Below, one piece after another: positions 33,930-42,720 of a stretch of 64,000 nt of DNA. Under the pieces are notes generated by a model that saw only the letters and a program-made list of their open reading frames with translations, did not search any database and was not told where the DNA came from. The position numbers and the translations under genes are program-made. The stretch spans positions 186,001 through 250,000 of the forward strand of contig JAOAPN010000006.1 in the NCBI GenBank assembly GCA_025462885.1. The letters run 5' to 3'. The stretch comes from Acidobacteriaceae bacterium. GTDB taxonomy: Bacteria > Acidobacteriota > Terriglobia > Terriglobales > Acidobacteriaceae. Positions within the stretch are counted from its first letter, which is position 1, and the number at the start of each line of letters is the position of its first letter.

Positions 33930-34173
33930 CTCTGCCAGTTCAAGATCCACCCTGATCGCGTCTGGCAAATCTTACGCGCTATCCGGAAGAAACTACTGGT
34001 AAGAACTGCGCTGGATCTCCCGAGCCATGTCCGGTTTCGCAGCCTAAATTCATCATTACAAGTGGCTTAGTTCTTTGCCGCAAGTTTGGCGCGCCAGTTG
34101 CTACAGTCTCCTGCGTACGAAGCGACGCGAAACCCAGGAACGACCGAAGGCAACCAGTTTGAGGAGTGAAGCA

Positions 34174-35073
34174 ATGATGACTACAAAATCACGCAATGCG
34201 CTTGGTCTCTCAGTTTTTGTTCTTGGTAGTGCAATGAGCGTTTCGGCTTTCGCTCAGGCTACCCCCGCTGCCCAGGCGGATCCCGCCGCAGCCACCAGCA
34301 ATTCTTCAATGAGCCCGGACAACAAGGGCAGCTACGCAACCGGCAAGCCCCTGGAGCAGCAGTCCAAGGAAGGTTTCTGGGGTCACATGAACCCCCTCGC
34401 CCGTAAGAAGTGGGTGAATCGGCAGGTCAGCCCCGTCAAGGATCGTGTCAACGAACTCGACCAGTTGCAGTCCAAGAACGCAAATGACATTCGCGATGTG
34501 GATTCGCGTGCCCAGTCCGGCATCAAAAATGCGATGGACGCAGCAAGCACCGCAGACCAGCATGCTCAGGACGCCGCGACGAAGGCTGCTTCAGCAGGCC
34601 AGGTAGCCGGAACCGCCAGCCAGCGCACGACGGCTCTGAACGGTACCGTACAGAACCTTGACCAGTACCAGGAAGTCGCTTCGACCGCAGTACCGTTTGC
34701 AGCAGGACGCACGGTTCTTGGCAAGACCGCCAAGGCCAGCCTGGACGAGGTAGCCGACAAGCTCGCGAGCGAGAAGGGCTACATCATTGAAGTACAGGGC
34801 TACAGCCGCTCCGGCGTTCAGACTTCGCAGGCAATGGCCGATTCAGTCGTTCGTTACCTCGTAACCGAGCACCAGGTTCCCGTCTACCGCATCTACCGCA
34901 CCGGCCTCGGTAAGAACACTGCCAAGGCAACAGACGGCGAAAAGCTGCTCGTCAATGGAGTTCGCGTGACGCTTCTCCACAACAGTCTGGCAACCATGGG
35001 AACCACCACCGCAACCAATGGCTCAGCAGCGATGCCAGCCACCCGCGGTGTAAGCAGTCCCGCGGCGCAATAG
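34174..35073 (+). CDS. OmpA-family outer-membrane/periplasmic protein
   Basis: 299 aa from ATG 34174, with GAGGAG upstream; an earlier in-frame ATG (34075) is rejected because the signal peptide (ALGLSVFVLGSAMSVSAFAQ) starts here. An Ala/Ser-rich helical region with probable coiled coil (about 100-165, NELDQLQSKNANDIRDVDSR) precedes an OmpA C-terminal-like domain (PFAAGRTVLGKTAKASLDEV, IIEVQGYSRSGVQTSQAMAD, YRIYRTGLGKN). The peptidoglycan-binding Asp/Arg pattern is only partly conserved. It may tether the outer membrane to the wall. An intrinsic terminator follows. Confidence 0.82.
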   Translation: MMTTKSRNALGLSVFVLGSAMSVSAFAQATPAAQADPAAATSNSSMSPDNKGSYATGKPLEQQSKEGFWGHMNPLARKKWVNRQVSPVKDRVNELDQLQSKNANDIRDVDSRAQSGIKNAMDAASTADQHAQDAATKAASAGQVAGTASQRTTALNGTVQNLDQYQEVASTAVPFAAGRTVLGKTAKASLDEVADKLASEKGYIIEVQGYSRSGVQTSQAMADSVVRYLVTEHQVPVYRIYRTGLGKNTAKATDGEKLLVNGVRVTLLHNSLATMGTTTATNGSAAMPATRGVSSPAAQ

Positions 35074-35195
35074 CCCTCCCCTCAGGGTGGCACCGAGCGC
35101 AGTATTTCCTCCGTGCCGCCCGCAAGTTTGCCGGAATAGCGACCTAGAGCGCATCCGCAAAACCCTCTCCTAACCAGAGAGAACCAAGGCAGATT

Positions 35196-35223
35196 GGCCC
35201 CTCGATGAGGGGCCGTTTTTTTT
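35196..35223 (+). terminator. Intrinsic terminator after the OmpA-like gene
   Basis: GGCCCCTC (35196-35203) and GAGGGGCC (35207-35214) form an 8-bp stem with a GAT loop, followed by G and eight T. This is the clearest rho-independent terminator in the window. Confidence 0.9.
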
Positions 35224-35245
35224 AACTCTTCAAGCCGAAATTAAA

Positions 35246-35366
35246 GTGGATTCCCACAACCATGAAGTTTCTCCACGCGAAGCGTCCAATACCCCACGAA
35301 GGTCCTGCCAAAAGCCCCGTGGCGCCCGCCCGGCGTTAGGGCGCCTTGGTAATTATCTTGCCTCAG
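35246..35366 (+). repeat. Intergenic repeat family 1, copy C (long form)
   Basis: Plus-strand copy between the convergent OmpA-like and kdsA genes. It has TGGATTCCC (left), the ACGCGAAGCGT hairpin (35274-35284), the long-form CCACG...CGTGG insert and the GGCGCCC/GGGCGCC stem around GCCCGGCGTTA. It shares the family's order of blocks with copies A and D. Confidence 0.85.
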
Positions 35367-35407
35367 CGATACACCTTGAAGGACCCACTTAAGGGCAAGA
35401 CGTCTGG

Positions 35408-36229
35408 CTAAATCTGGACTGCCGCATGAATCGCCAGCAACTGCTCCAACACACCCTTCAAATGATCCAGCCGCAGCGCATTCGCGCCATCCGACTTCGC
35501 CTCCGCTGGATTGTCATGTACTTCGAGAAATATTCCATCTATCCCAGCCGCTACCGCAGCCCGTGCCAGCACGGGAATAAACTCCGGCTGCCCTCCGCTG
35601 ACTCCATCGCCTGCTGAGGGTGTCTGGACCGAGTGCGTCCCATCGAAAATAACCGGCGCAAAGCCACGCATGATCGGTAGGGAGCGCATGTCCACAACCA
35701 GGTTGTTGTAGCCGAAGCTGGCGCCTCGCTCAGTCAGGCAGACCCGCGTGTTGCCGCTGTCCACGATCTTCTGCACAGCATGTTTCATATCGCCGGGAGC
35801 GACAAATTGACCCTTCTTCACGTTGATCGCCCGTCCGGTCTCGGCGGCTGCGATCAACAGATCGGTCTGGCGGCAAAGGAACGCGGGAATCTGAATCACG
35901 TCGACAGCCTCACCCACAGCCGGACAGTCCACGGCTGTATGAACATCGGTCAGAACCGGGAGCCCCGTACTCTCACTGACAGCCTTCAGAATGCGACAAC
36001 CTTCCACCAGCCCTGGTCCACGAAAGCTGCGGATCGAGGTGCGGTTTGCCTTGTCGTAGCTGGCCTTGAAGATGTAGGGAATACCAAGATCCGCCGTAAT
36101 CCGCTGAATCGAATCCGCCATCTTCCGCGCGTGCACTTCGGACTCGATCACACAGGGTCCGGCAATAAGAAAAAGCTGGCCTCGCCCGACGGCGACGCCT
36201 CCGATATCGAAACTGAAAGGGGAGTTCAC
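35408..36229 (-). CDS. kdsA: 3-deoxy-8-phosphooctulonate synthase (KDO8P synthase)
   Basis: 273 aa. Condenses phosphoenolpyruvate and arabinose 5-phosphate to KDO8P for lipopolysaccharide core synthesis. Signatures are LFLIAGPCVIESEVHARKMA, IFKASYDKANRTSIRSFRGP, LPVLTDVHTAVDCPAVGEAV, DVIQIPAFLCRQTDLL, TERGASFGYNNLVVDMR and FDGTHSVQTPSAGDGVSGGQ. It supports an LPS-bearing diderm. It lies 51 bp after the DUF1641 gene on the same strand, but function does not link it to formate dehydrogenase. Confidence 0.97.
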   Translation of the reverse strand: MNSPFSFDIGGVAVGRGQLFLIAGPCVIESEVHARKMADSIQRITADLGIPYIFKASYDKANRTSIRSFRGPGLVEGCRILKAVSESTGLPVLTDVHTAVDCPAVGEAVDVIQIPAFLCRQTDLLIAAAETGRAINVKKGQFVAPGDMKHAVQKIVDSGNTRVCLTERGASFGYNNLVVDMRSLPIMRGFAPVIFDGTHSVQTPSAGDGVSGGQPEFIPVLARAAVAAGIDGIFLEVHDNPAEAKSDGANALRLDHLKGVLEQLLAIHAAVQI

Positions 36230-36280
36230 CCCTTTATTTGACCACAGTAGAGACAGTCCGCCGCTCCAGGCCCACCTGCC

Positions 36281-36739
36281 CTATCGCTTCATCCCTCGCC
36301 CAAATCCCGTCAGCAGCAACGTCGCAAACGACAGCCCTCTCCGCCCGTCCTCGCTCATCGCCCGCTTCGCAATCTGCCAAAGACTCGGCGGAGTGGTCTC
36401 CTTCCGCTGCTCTTCCGAAGCGTCCCTAATCGCCCTCGAAAGCTTCTCCAACACCTCGGGATCCAGCTCGGTCAGAATCTTCGCTGCCGTCAGCAGATTG
36501 CGAATCCCCGCAATCCCTTCGGGTAGCTTGGCGTACTCCGCAACCTTGCCAGCGATTGTGTCCTTCGCGTCGATCATGCCCTGCAAAGCATCGAGCAGGC
36601 CCTTATCATGCGCGGACTGCAATACATCCCACGCCACCAGCAGTGCCTCGGCATGCTCCACGGGGGCAGCGTCAACGCGCTTCTGCAACTCCAGCTTTGG
36701 ATCGATCGGTGCGGGGGTAAAGCGAATCGGATTAGCCAT
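36281..36739 (-). CDS. DUF1641 protein, formate dehydrogenase accessory
   Basis: 152 aa. Helical, soluble protein with the DUF1641 pattern: EALLVAWDVLQSAHDKGLLD, ALQGMIDAKDTIAGKVAEYA and NLLTAAKILTELDPEVLEKL. DUF1641 genes are repeatedly found next to formate dehydrogenase alpha-subunit genes (yrhD in Bacillus). Here it starts 23 bp after the FDH stop. A chaperone or subunit-like role is inferred from that context only. Confidence 0.85.
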   Translation of the reverse strand: MANPIRFTPAPIDPKLELQKRVDAAPVEHAEALLVAWDVLQSAHDKGLLDALQGMIDAKDTIAGKVAEYAKLPEGIAGIRNLLTAAKILTELDPEVLEKLSRAIRDASEEQRKETTPPSLWQIAKRAMSEDGRRGLSFATLLLTGFGRGMKR

Positions 36740-36762
36740 GGCAGATACTCCTCATAACTTTC

Positions 36763-39700
36763 TTAGACCGTAGTGGAAGTAATCTGCACCAGCTTGTCCG
36801 AAGCTTGGGTGCCTGGCACATGGTAGTCGGCGCGCTTCCACTTGCGCTCGATCTCGACGCCAGTCTGCGGAGTTCTGATCCCATTGCGGAAGTTCGCGCG
36901 CGGCAACGGATTCTTACCCTGCTCCGGAAGCACTGTCATGCTGACCGCCGTCTCCTTATAAGCAGGCGTGTGTGTGGCGCGGTCGGTATGGCTGCTGGTC
37001 AGCTTGTTGACCGGCTCTTCGATTGAGTTCAGCGGCATGTAGAGTTGCTTGCCCTGCACCCGATCCGATACCAGCACCTGTACCTTCACCTGCCCATACG
37101 CCGACTTGATCTGCACGTGGCGGCCGCTGGTGATACCGCGTTCCGCAGCCAGCTCCGGCGAGACCTCCAGGAAGGTGTTCGGCGTCATCTCTTTGATGCC
37201 CTTCGTGCGATACGTCATGCTCCCTTGCTCGAAGTGCTCCAGCAGACGTCCGTTATTCAAATGCAGATCATAGGTAGCGTTCATCTCTTCCGACGATGGG
37301 ATGTACTCGACAGGATAGAACCGCGCCTTACCGTCGGGAAAGGGAAAGCCCTCGGTAAACAGCAGCGGCGTGTCTGTGCCATCCGCATGTACGGGCCATT
37401 GCTGGCTGCCGTAGCCCTCCAGCTTGTCGTAGCTCACCCCGGCAAACAGCGGAGTGAGACGGGCTACCTCATCCATGATCTGCGAAGGGTGCGAGTACCG
37501 CCACTTCGCTCCCATGCGGTTCGCGATCAGCTGCAGAATCTCCCAGTCCGGCTTCGACTCGCCCAGCGGATTCATCACCTGGTAGATCCGTTGAATGCGC
37601 CGCTCGGTGCTGGTAAACGTCCCTTCTTTTTCGAGAGATGGTGAAGCCGGTAGCACCACGTCGGCATACCAGGCTGTCTCGGAGAAGTTGATATCCTGCA
37701 CGATCAGGAACTCGACCTTGCGCAGCGCCTCGCCAACAAAGTTCGCATTCGAGTCGGACGTAATCGTGTCCTCACCCTTGATGTACAGGCTCTTCAAACT
37801 CCCCGCCAGGATCGCATCGATCATCTGGTGATTGTCCTTGCCGATGCTGGTAGGCAGCGTTACGCCCCACTCCGCTTCGAACTTGATCCGAACTTCTTCG
37901 TCATCCACCTTCTGGTAGCCCGAGTAGACATTCGGCATCGATCCGAAGTCGCTCGCTCCCTGCACATTGTTATGCCCGCGCAGCGGGTACGCCCCCGCTC
38001 CCGGCCGCATGTAGTTGCCCGTCAGCAGTAGCAGGTTGGAGATCGCAGTCGCCGTATCCGAACCCCCGCAATGCTGCGTCACGCCCATTGCAAACAGGAT
38101 ACAAACCCCATCCGCCGCCGCGATCTCGTTCGCGACTGTAATCAGCGTGCTCGCCGGAACCCCGGTGATCTTCTCCGCATACTCCAGCGTGTAGGGCTCC
38201 AGCGACTTCTTGAACTCCTCGAAGTGATTCACCCACTGGTCGATGAACTTCATGTTAGCCAGTCCGTGATCGAGAATGTACTTTGACACCGCGCCCATCC
38301 ACACCGAGTCCGTAGCCGGATTGGGACGGAAGAAGAGGTCAGCCCGCTCCGCCATCTCATGCTTCCTCAGGTCAGCCATGATCAGACGCTGTCCGCGGAA
38401 CTTATGCGACCGCTTCACCCGAGTCGCCAGCACCGGATGGTTCTCTGCCGGGTTTGCCCCGACGATCAACACCAGTCCGGCCTTCTCGATATCCGCAATT
38501 GAGCCGGAGTCACCACCGTATCCCACGGTTCGTTGCAGTCCCATCGTCGCAGGGTTCTGGCAGTAGCGAGCGCAGTTGTCGATGTTGTTGGTGCCGATCA
38601 CTGCCCGCGCCAGCTTCTGCATCAGGAAGCTCTCTTCATTCGTGCATTTGGAAGAAGCGATGAACGCCAGCGCATCCGGCCCATGTTCCGCCTTGATGCT
38701 ATTGAACTTTGCCTCGATTACATCCAGCGCCTCTTCCCACGACGCCTCGCGGAAACCGTCGCCGTCGCGCAGCAGCGGTACCGTCAAACGGTCGTCGCAG
38801 TTGATATGGCCCCAGGCAAATTTACCCTTGATGCAGGTTGAAATGCCATTCGCCGGACCGTGCGCCGGTTCGACCTTCAAAATGTGCCGGTCGCGGGTCC
38901 AGACGTCGAAGCTGCATCCCACCGCGCAGTAGGTGCAGACCGTCTTGGTCCGCTTCACCCGCGAGTGGCGCATCTCGGCTTCTATCTCTGAGAGCGCCAG
39001 GATCGGCCCGTATCCGATAGGAGGTTCAATTCCCTTAACCACCTCGATCATGTCGTCGAGCACCTTCTCCGGTGTGTTCGTCAGGTAGCCCGCATGGCCG
39101 AGCATGGACTTCTCCATCAGCGCATTGCAGGGGCACACCGTCACGCAGTGGCCGCAGGAGACGCAGCTCGAACCCTCGATCTTCTCGCCACCATCCCACA
39201 AGACACGCGGGTGTTCACTCTCCCAGTTGATCGTCAGGGTCTCATTCACCTGGACGTTCTGGCAGGCCTCCACGCAACGTCCGCAGAGAATGCACTGGTC
39301 CGGGTCGTAACGGTAGAAGGCGTTCGACATGTCCTTCTCATACGGCTTGGGCGTATAAGGCCGCGACTGGTGCTTCACATCCAGCTCCGCCGTCGTGTTG
39401 TGGACGGTGCAGTTCTGGTTGTTGTTGTCGCACACCGTGCAGTACAGCATGTGGTTCTGCAGGATGCGGTCGAACGCCTCCCGCTGCGCGATGTCCACTG
39501 CCTCGCCTTCAGTCACCACCTGCATCCCAGTCGTAACCGGAGTCGCACACGCCCGCACCAGGCTTCCGTTCACCGACACCATGCAGGTATCACAGCTTTG
39601 GATCGGTCCCATCGCCGGCAGATAACAGACCTGCGGGACCTGCTTCGTCTCCGACGCCTTCGAGTGGCGGTTCAGGGCATCCACCAGCAGCTCTCCCACT

Positions 39701-39789
39701 CGCGCGGGAACCACCTGCCCATTGACGCGCAGCTCAGTATCGGGAGTCGTATTCAGCGGAGTGTTCAGGAGAGATTTCGTCGCGGCCAT
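36763..39789 (-). CDS. Molybdopterin formate dehydrogenase alpha subunit (FdhF/YjgC-like) with NuoG-like N-terminus
   Basis: 1008 aa from ATG 39789, with GAGG upstream. The N-terminus is NuoG-like: a [2Fe-2S] set (CYLPAMGPIQSCDTC), a His/Cys cluster (HMLYCTVCDNNNQNCTVH) and two ferredoxin clusters (CILCGRCVEACQ, CVSCGHCVTVCPC). The catalytic part begins with CTYCAVGC. The active-site Cys is in NIDNCARYCQNPATMGL; this clade uses Cys-Gln where the classical FdhF motif is Sec/Cys-His. It oxidises formate to CO2, or may act on another small oxo-acid. DUF1641 follows; no fdhD or NADH-binding subunit gene is present in the window. Confidence 0.9.
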   Translation of the reverse strand: MAATKSLLNTPLNTTPDTELRVNGQVVPARVGELLVDALNRHSKASETKQVPQVCYLPAMGPIQSCDTCMVSVNGSLVRACATPVTTGMQVVTEGEAVDIAQREAFDRILQNHMLYCTVCDNNNQNCTVHNTTAELDVKHQSRPYTPKPYEKDMSNAFYRYDPDQCILCGRCVEACQNVQVNETLTINWESEHPRVLWDGGEKIEGSSCVSCGHCVTVCPCNALMEKSMLGHAGYLTNTPEKVLDDMIEVVKGIEPPIGYGPILALSEIEAEMRHSRVKRTKTVCTYCAVGCSFDVWTRDRHILKVEPAHGPANGISTCIKGKFAWGHINCDDRLTVPLLRDGDGFREASWEEALDVIEAKFNSIKAEHGPDALAFIASSKCTNEESFLMQKLARAVIGTNNIDNCARYCQNPATMGLQRTVGYGGDSGSIADIEKAGLVLIVGANPAENHPVLATRVKRSHKFRGQRLIMADLRKHEMAERADLFFRPNPATDSVWMGAVSKYILDHGLANMKFIDQWVNHFEEFKKSLEPYTLEYAEKITGVPASTLITVANEIAAADGVCILFAMGVTQHCGGSDTATAISNLLLLTGNYMRPGAGAYPLRGHNNVQGASDFGSMPNVYSGYQKVDDEEVRIKFEAEWGVTLPTSIGKDNHQMIDAILAGSLKSLYIKGEDTITSDSNANFVGEALRKVEFLIVQDINFSETAWYADVVLPASPSLEKEGTFTSTERRIQRIYQVMNPLGESKPDWEILQLIANRMGAKWRYSHPSQIMDEVARLTPLFAGVSYDKLEGYGSQQWPVHADGTDTPLLFTEGFPFPDGKARFYPVEYIPSSEEMNATYDLHLNNGRLLEHFEQGSMTYRTKGIKEMTPNTFLEVSPELAAERGITSGRHVQIKSAYGQVKVQVLVSDRVQGKQLYMPLNSIEEPVNKLTSSHTDRATHTPAYKETAVSMTVLPEQGKNPLPRANFRNGIRTPQTGVEIERKWKRADYHVPGTQASDKLVQITSTTV

Positions 39790-39933
39790 AGGTCCTCTGA
39801 TGCCCGGAGCATACCAGAGGATTCCCAGACCTGCGGACGACCCTCCGGCAAGGCACAAGGATTTCAACGATCTAACTCCGCGATCTAGTTCAAGCAGCCA
39901 GGCCCAGAATCTATTCCGCGAAAAGAACGAAGG

Positions 39934-41346
39934 TCATGCGTGCGGCGCCACACCGAACCGCTCTCGGACCAGATGCAACGCCTCGTCCCTGGTCCGGACG
40001 GCTCCCTCCAACTGAGCATCCTCCGCCGCTTCCAACATCGCCTTGAAGCTCACTCCGGGCCGATACCCCGCCGCAATCAGATCCCGCCCGGTGACCAGCA
40101 GCGACGGACGCATCGCCTCGACAGGTTCCGCCTCAAACCTCTCCTTCGCGAACTCATACAGCCGAAGATCACCGTGACACGAGCTCGCGTCCAGCCAGTG
40201 CAGAGCCAGATGTTCGGGGAAGTTCGGCAGCCGGAAGAACCGCTTCAGCGTCGACTCCCGCATGCCCTTCACATCACCGAAGCGCATGTGATTCTGCACC
40301 AGCGCAAGAATCTGGGCCGTATCTTCGTTTGAAAACCGCAGCCGCTTCAGGATGTCTTCGGCGATCCGAACCCCTACTTCGACGTGCCCGTTGAAGCGAA
40401 TCCGATCTCCGGGCACCGCCGGATCCGGCGCCCGAAACGTAGCCGGCTTGCCGATATCGTGCAGCAGCGCCCCCCACGTCAATGTCGCCGAAGCCCGGTC
40501 GTCGTACGGAACGACACGCAGCTTCTCCAACAGCATCATCGTATGGACCCAGACGTCACCTTCGGGGTGAAACTCCGGTGGCTGCTCGACCCCACGCAGT
40601 TTTACGACCTCCGGCAGAACCTCCTTGAGCAGCCCCAACTCGAACAGCAGCTCCATCCCGCGCCGCGCACCGCCCTCGGTCAGAATCCGCGTCAACTCCT
40701 CGCGGATCCGCTCACAGCTCACCTGGCCGATCTCCGGCGCGATCGCCTGAATCGCCTTTGCCGTACCCTCATCCACCACAAATCCCAACCGAGCCGCAAA
40801 CCGCACCGCTCGCAGCATCCGCAGCTTGTCCTCTTCGAACCTCAGGCGTGGCTCGCCGATCGCCCGGACGACACCCGCCGCCAGATCCGCCTTCCCTCCG
40901 ACGTAATCGAGCGTCGCGGCGCCAGCATCGCCCGTCTCCTCGAAGAGCAGCGGATCGAGCAGCATCCCGTTGATGGTGAAGTCCCGCCGCAGTACGTCCG
41001 CGCGCGCGTCGGTCGAGAACCGCACCGCATCCGGCCGCCGCCCATCGCTGTAAGCGCCGTCGTGGCGGAAGGTAGCGACCTCGGTCGCAATCTCTTCTCC
41101 GTCCGCTTCAAGACATACCAGCACCACCCCGAAGTGTGCGCCCACGGAGAACGTCTTCGCGAACAGCCCCATCACCGCATCCGGCGTAGCGCTGGTCGCA
41201 ACGTCGAAGTCCTTCGCGGCGACACCCAGCAGCAGATCCCGCACGCATCCACCCGCAAAGTAAGCCTGGTGGTCAGCGTTCCGCAGCGCCGCTACGATCT
41301 GCCGCGCAGCCCCGTATCTCGGATCGTATTTGAACTCCATCGTCAT
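39934..41346 (-). CDS. CCA-adding/poly(A) polymerase-like nucleotidyltransferase with HD domain
   Basis: 470 aa from ATG 41346, with GGGGAG upstream. The nucleotidyltransferase head shows [20 protein letters not shown] (GGxVRD with DxD) and [36 protein letters not shown]. An RNA-binding neck follows ([33 protein letters not shown]). An HD domain is present ([11 protein letters not shown]). The protein would add or repair tRNA 3' CCA ends, or act as a poly(A) polymerase; sequence alone does not separate these. It is divergent from tsaD with 22 bp between starts. Confidence 0.9.
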   Translation of the reverse strand: MTMEFKYDPRYGAARQIVAALRNADHQAYFAGGCVRDLLLGVAAKDFDVATSATPDAVMGLFAKTFSVGAHFGVVLVCLEADGEEIATEVATFRHDGAYSDGRRPDAVRFSTDARADVLRRDFTINGMLLDPLLFEETGDAGAATLDYVGGKADLAAGVVRAIGEPRLRFEEDKLRMLRAVRFAARLGFVVDEGTAKAIQAIAPEIGQVSCERIREELTRILTEGGARRGMELLFELGLLKEVLPEVVKLRGVEQPPEFHPEGDVWVHTMMLLEKLRVVPYDDRASATLTWGALLHDIGKPATFRAPDPAVPGDRIRFNGHVEVGVRIAEDILKRLRFSNEDTAQILALVQNHMRFGDVKGMRESTLKRFFRLPNFPEHLALHWLDASSCHGDLRLYEFAKERFEAEPVEAMRPSLLVTGRDLIAAGYRPGVSFKAMLEAAEDAQLEGAVRTRDEALHLVRERFGVAPHA

Positions 41347-41368
41347 CACTCTCCCCTATCATAGAGAG
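41347..41368. promoter_or_regulatory. Compact bidirectional promoter region between cca-type gene and tsaD
   Basis: Only 22 bp separate the two start codons. The plus strand has TATCAT (41357-41362) six bases before the tsaD ATG, and the minus strand reads TATGAT across nearly the same bases (41363-41358). Either promoters overlap here and at least tsaD is leaderless, or they lie inside the opposite genes. No good -35 at standard spacing is seen. Confidence 0.35.
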
Positions 41369-42604
41369 ATGCCCACGGAGCACCACACCGGCCTCATTCT
41401 CGGCATCGAATCCTCCTGCGACGAGACCGCCGCCGCCGTCGTCCGCGCAGGCGGCCACGCGCTTTCGAACGTCGTTGCCTCGCAGATGGAACTGCACGCC
41501 AACTACGGCGGCGTCGTCCCCGAACTCGCCTCTCGCGAGCACCTCCGCAACATTGTCCTCGTCGTCCGCGAAGCCCTCACCCGCGCCAACGTAACCTTCA
41601 GCGACCTGGACGCCATCGCCGTCACCTCCGGCCCGGGACTCGCCGGAGCACTGCTGGTCGGCATCACGTACGCGAAGGCCCTCGCCTTCGGATCGGGCAA
41701 GCCCCTGATCGCCGTCAATCACCTCGAAGGCCACATCCACGCCGTCCTGATGGAAGCGCGCGAACGTGCCGAAGCGCCCATGGAACTGCCGCTGCTCGCG
41801 CTGGTCGTCTCCGGCGGCCACACCCACCTCTACCTCGCGGAGCACCCAAAACGGCAGGGAAGCGCCGTTGCGCCAACCGGAACTGTGCAGAACACCTGGC
41901 AGTACCGGAACGTAGGCCGCACCGTGGACGACGCCGCCGGCGAAGCCTTCGACAAGGTGGCCAAGCTCCTCGGCCTCGGCTACCCCGGCGGCCCCTGGAT
42001 CGATACCCTCGCCTCGCATGGCAATCCGCGCGCGGTTCCGTTCACCTTCAGCCAGATCAAACCGCGCGCCTCCAAGCTCGAACACGCCGCCGCGCAGAGC
42101 TCCAATGGCCAGGGCACCCCGTCCCTGCCGCCCGCTCCGAACTACGACTTCTCCTTCAGCGGCATCAAGACCGCCGTCCTCCGCTACACCCAGACTCACG
42201 CCATGCAGGCTGCCATCGAGACCCGCCGCCGCGCCTTCACCGCCAATCCGGCGCTGAAGCCCTCGTCTCCAGAGGCCTTAGCCCTCCTCGACCCCCAGAC
42301 CCTGGACCTGATCGCCTCCTTCCAGAACGCCGTCGTCGGAAATCTCCTCCGCCAGACCTTCGCCGCCGCCGAGGTCTTCGGAGCCCGCGGCCTGGTCGTC
42401 TCCGGCGGAGTCGCCGCCAACTCCGAACTGCGCCACCGCTTCACGGCCGAAGCAGCCCGCCGCGGCCTCCCGGTCGCCTTCCCCTCACTGGCTCTCTCAA
42501 CCGACAACGCCGCCATGATCGCCGCCGCCGCATGGCCGCGCTTTCTCGCCGCCGACTTCGCCCCCGAAGACCTGACCGCCGCCCCCCAACTGCGCCTCGG
42601 GTAA
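41369..42604 (+). CDS. tsaD: tRNA N6-threonylcarbamoyltransferase TsaD with insertions
   Basis: 411 aa from ATG 41369; an upstream ATG at 41330 would lie inside the divergent gene. Transfers threonylcarbamoyl to A37 of ANN-decoding tRNAs with TsaB/TsaE. ASKHA motifs are [45 protein letters not shown], the metal HxxxH in [22 protein letters not shown], and [14 protein letters not shown]. TsaD is usually near 340 aa; extra segments lie after HTHLYL ([18 protein letters not shown]), before [10 protein letters not shown], and in [20 protein letters not shown]. These do not touch motifs, so activity should be kept. Confidence 0.96.
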   Translation: MPTEHHTGLILGIESSCDETAAAVVRAGGHALSNVVASQMELHANYGGVVPELASREHLRNIVLVVREALTRANVTFSDLDAIAVTSGPGLAGALLVGITYAKALAFGSGKPLIAVNHLEGHIHAVLMEARERAEAPMELPLLALVVSGGHTHLYLAEHPKRQGSAVAPTGTVQNTWQYRNVGRTVDDAAGEAFDKVAKLLGLGYPGGPWIDTLASHGNPRAVPFTFSQIKPRASKLEHAAAQSSNGQGTPSLPPAPNYDFSFSGIKTAVLRYTQTHAMQAAIETRRRAFTANPALKPSSPEALALLDPQTLDLIASFQNAVVGNLLRQTFAAAEVFGARGLVVSGGVAANSELRHRFTAEAARRGLPVAFPSLALSTDNAAMIAAAAWPRFLAADFAPEDLTAAPQLRLG

Positions 42605-42720
42605 GGCGTCTTTTTCGCGCCGCTGTTTAAGGCAGCCAGATCAGCTAAAATCGAACCAGAAACTTAGCGAGAGCAGTCTGCACCGTGCCACGCGCCGGCT
42701 GCGGCAGGGACATACCGCAC

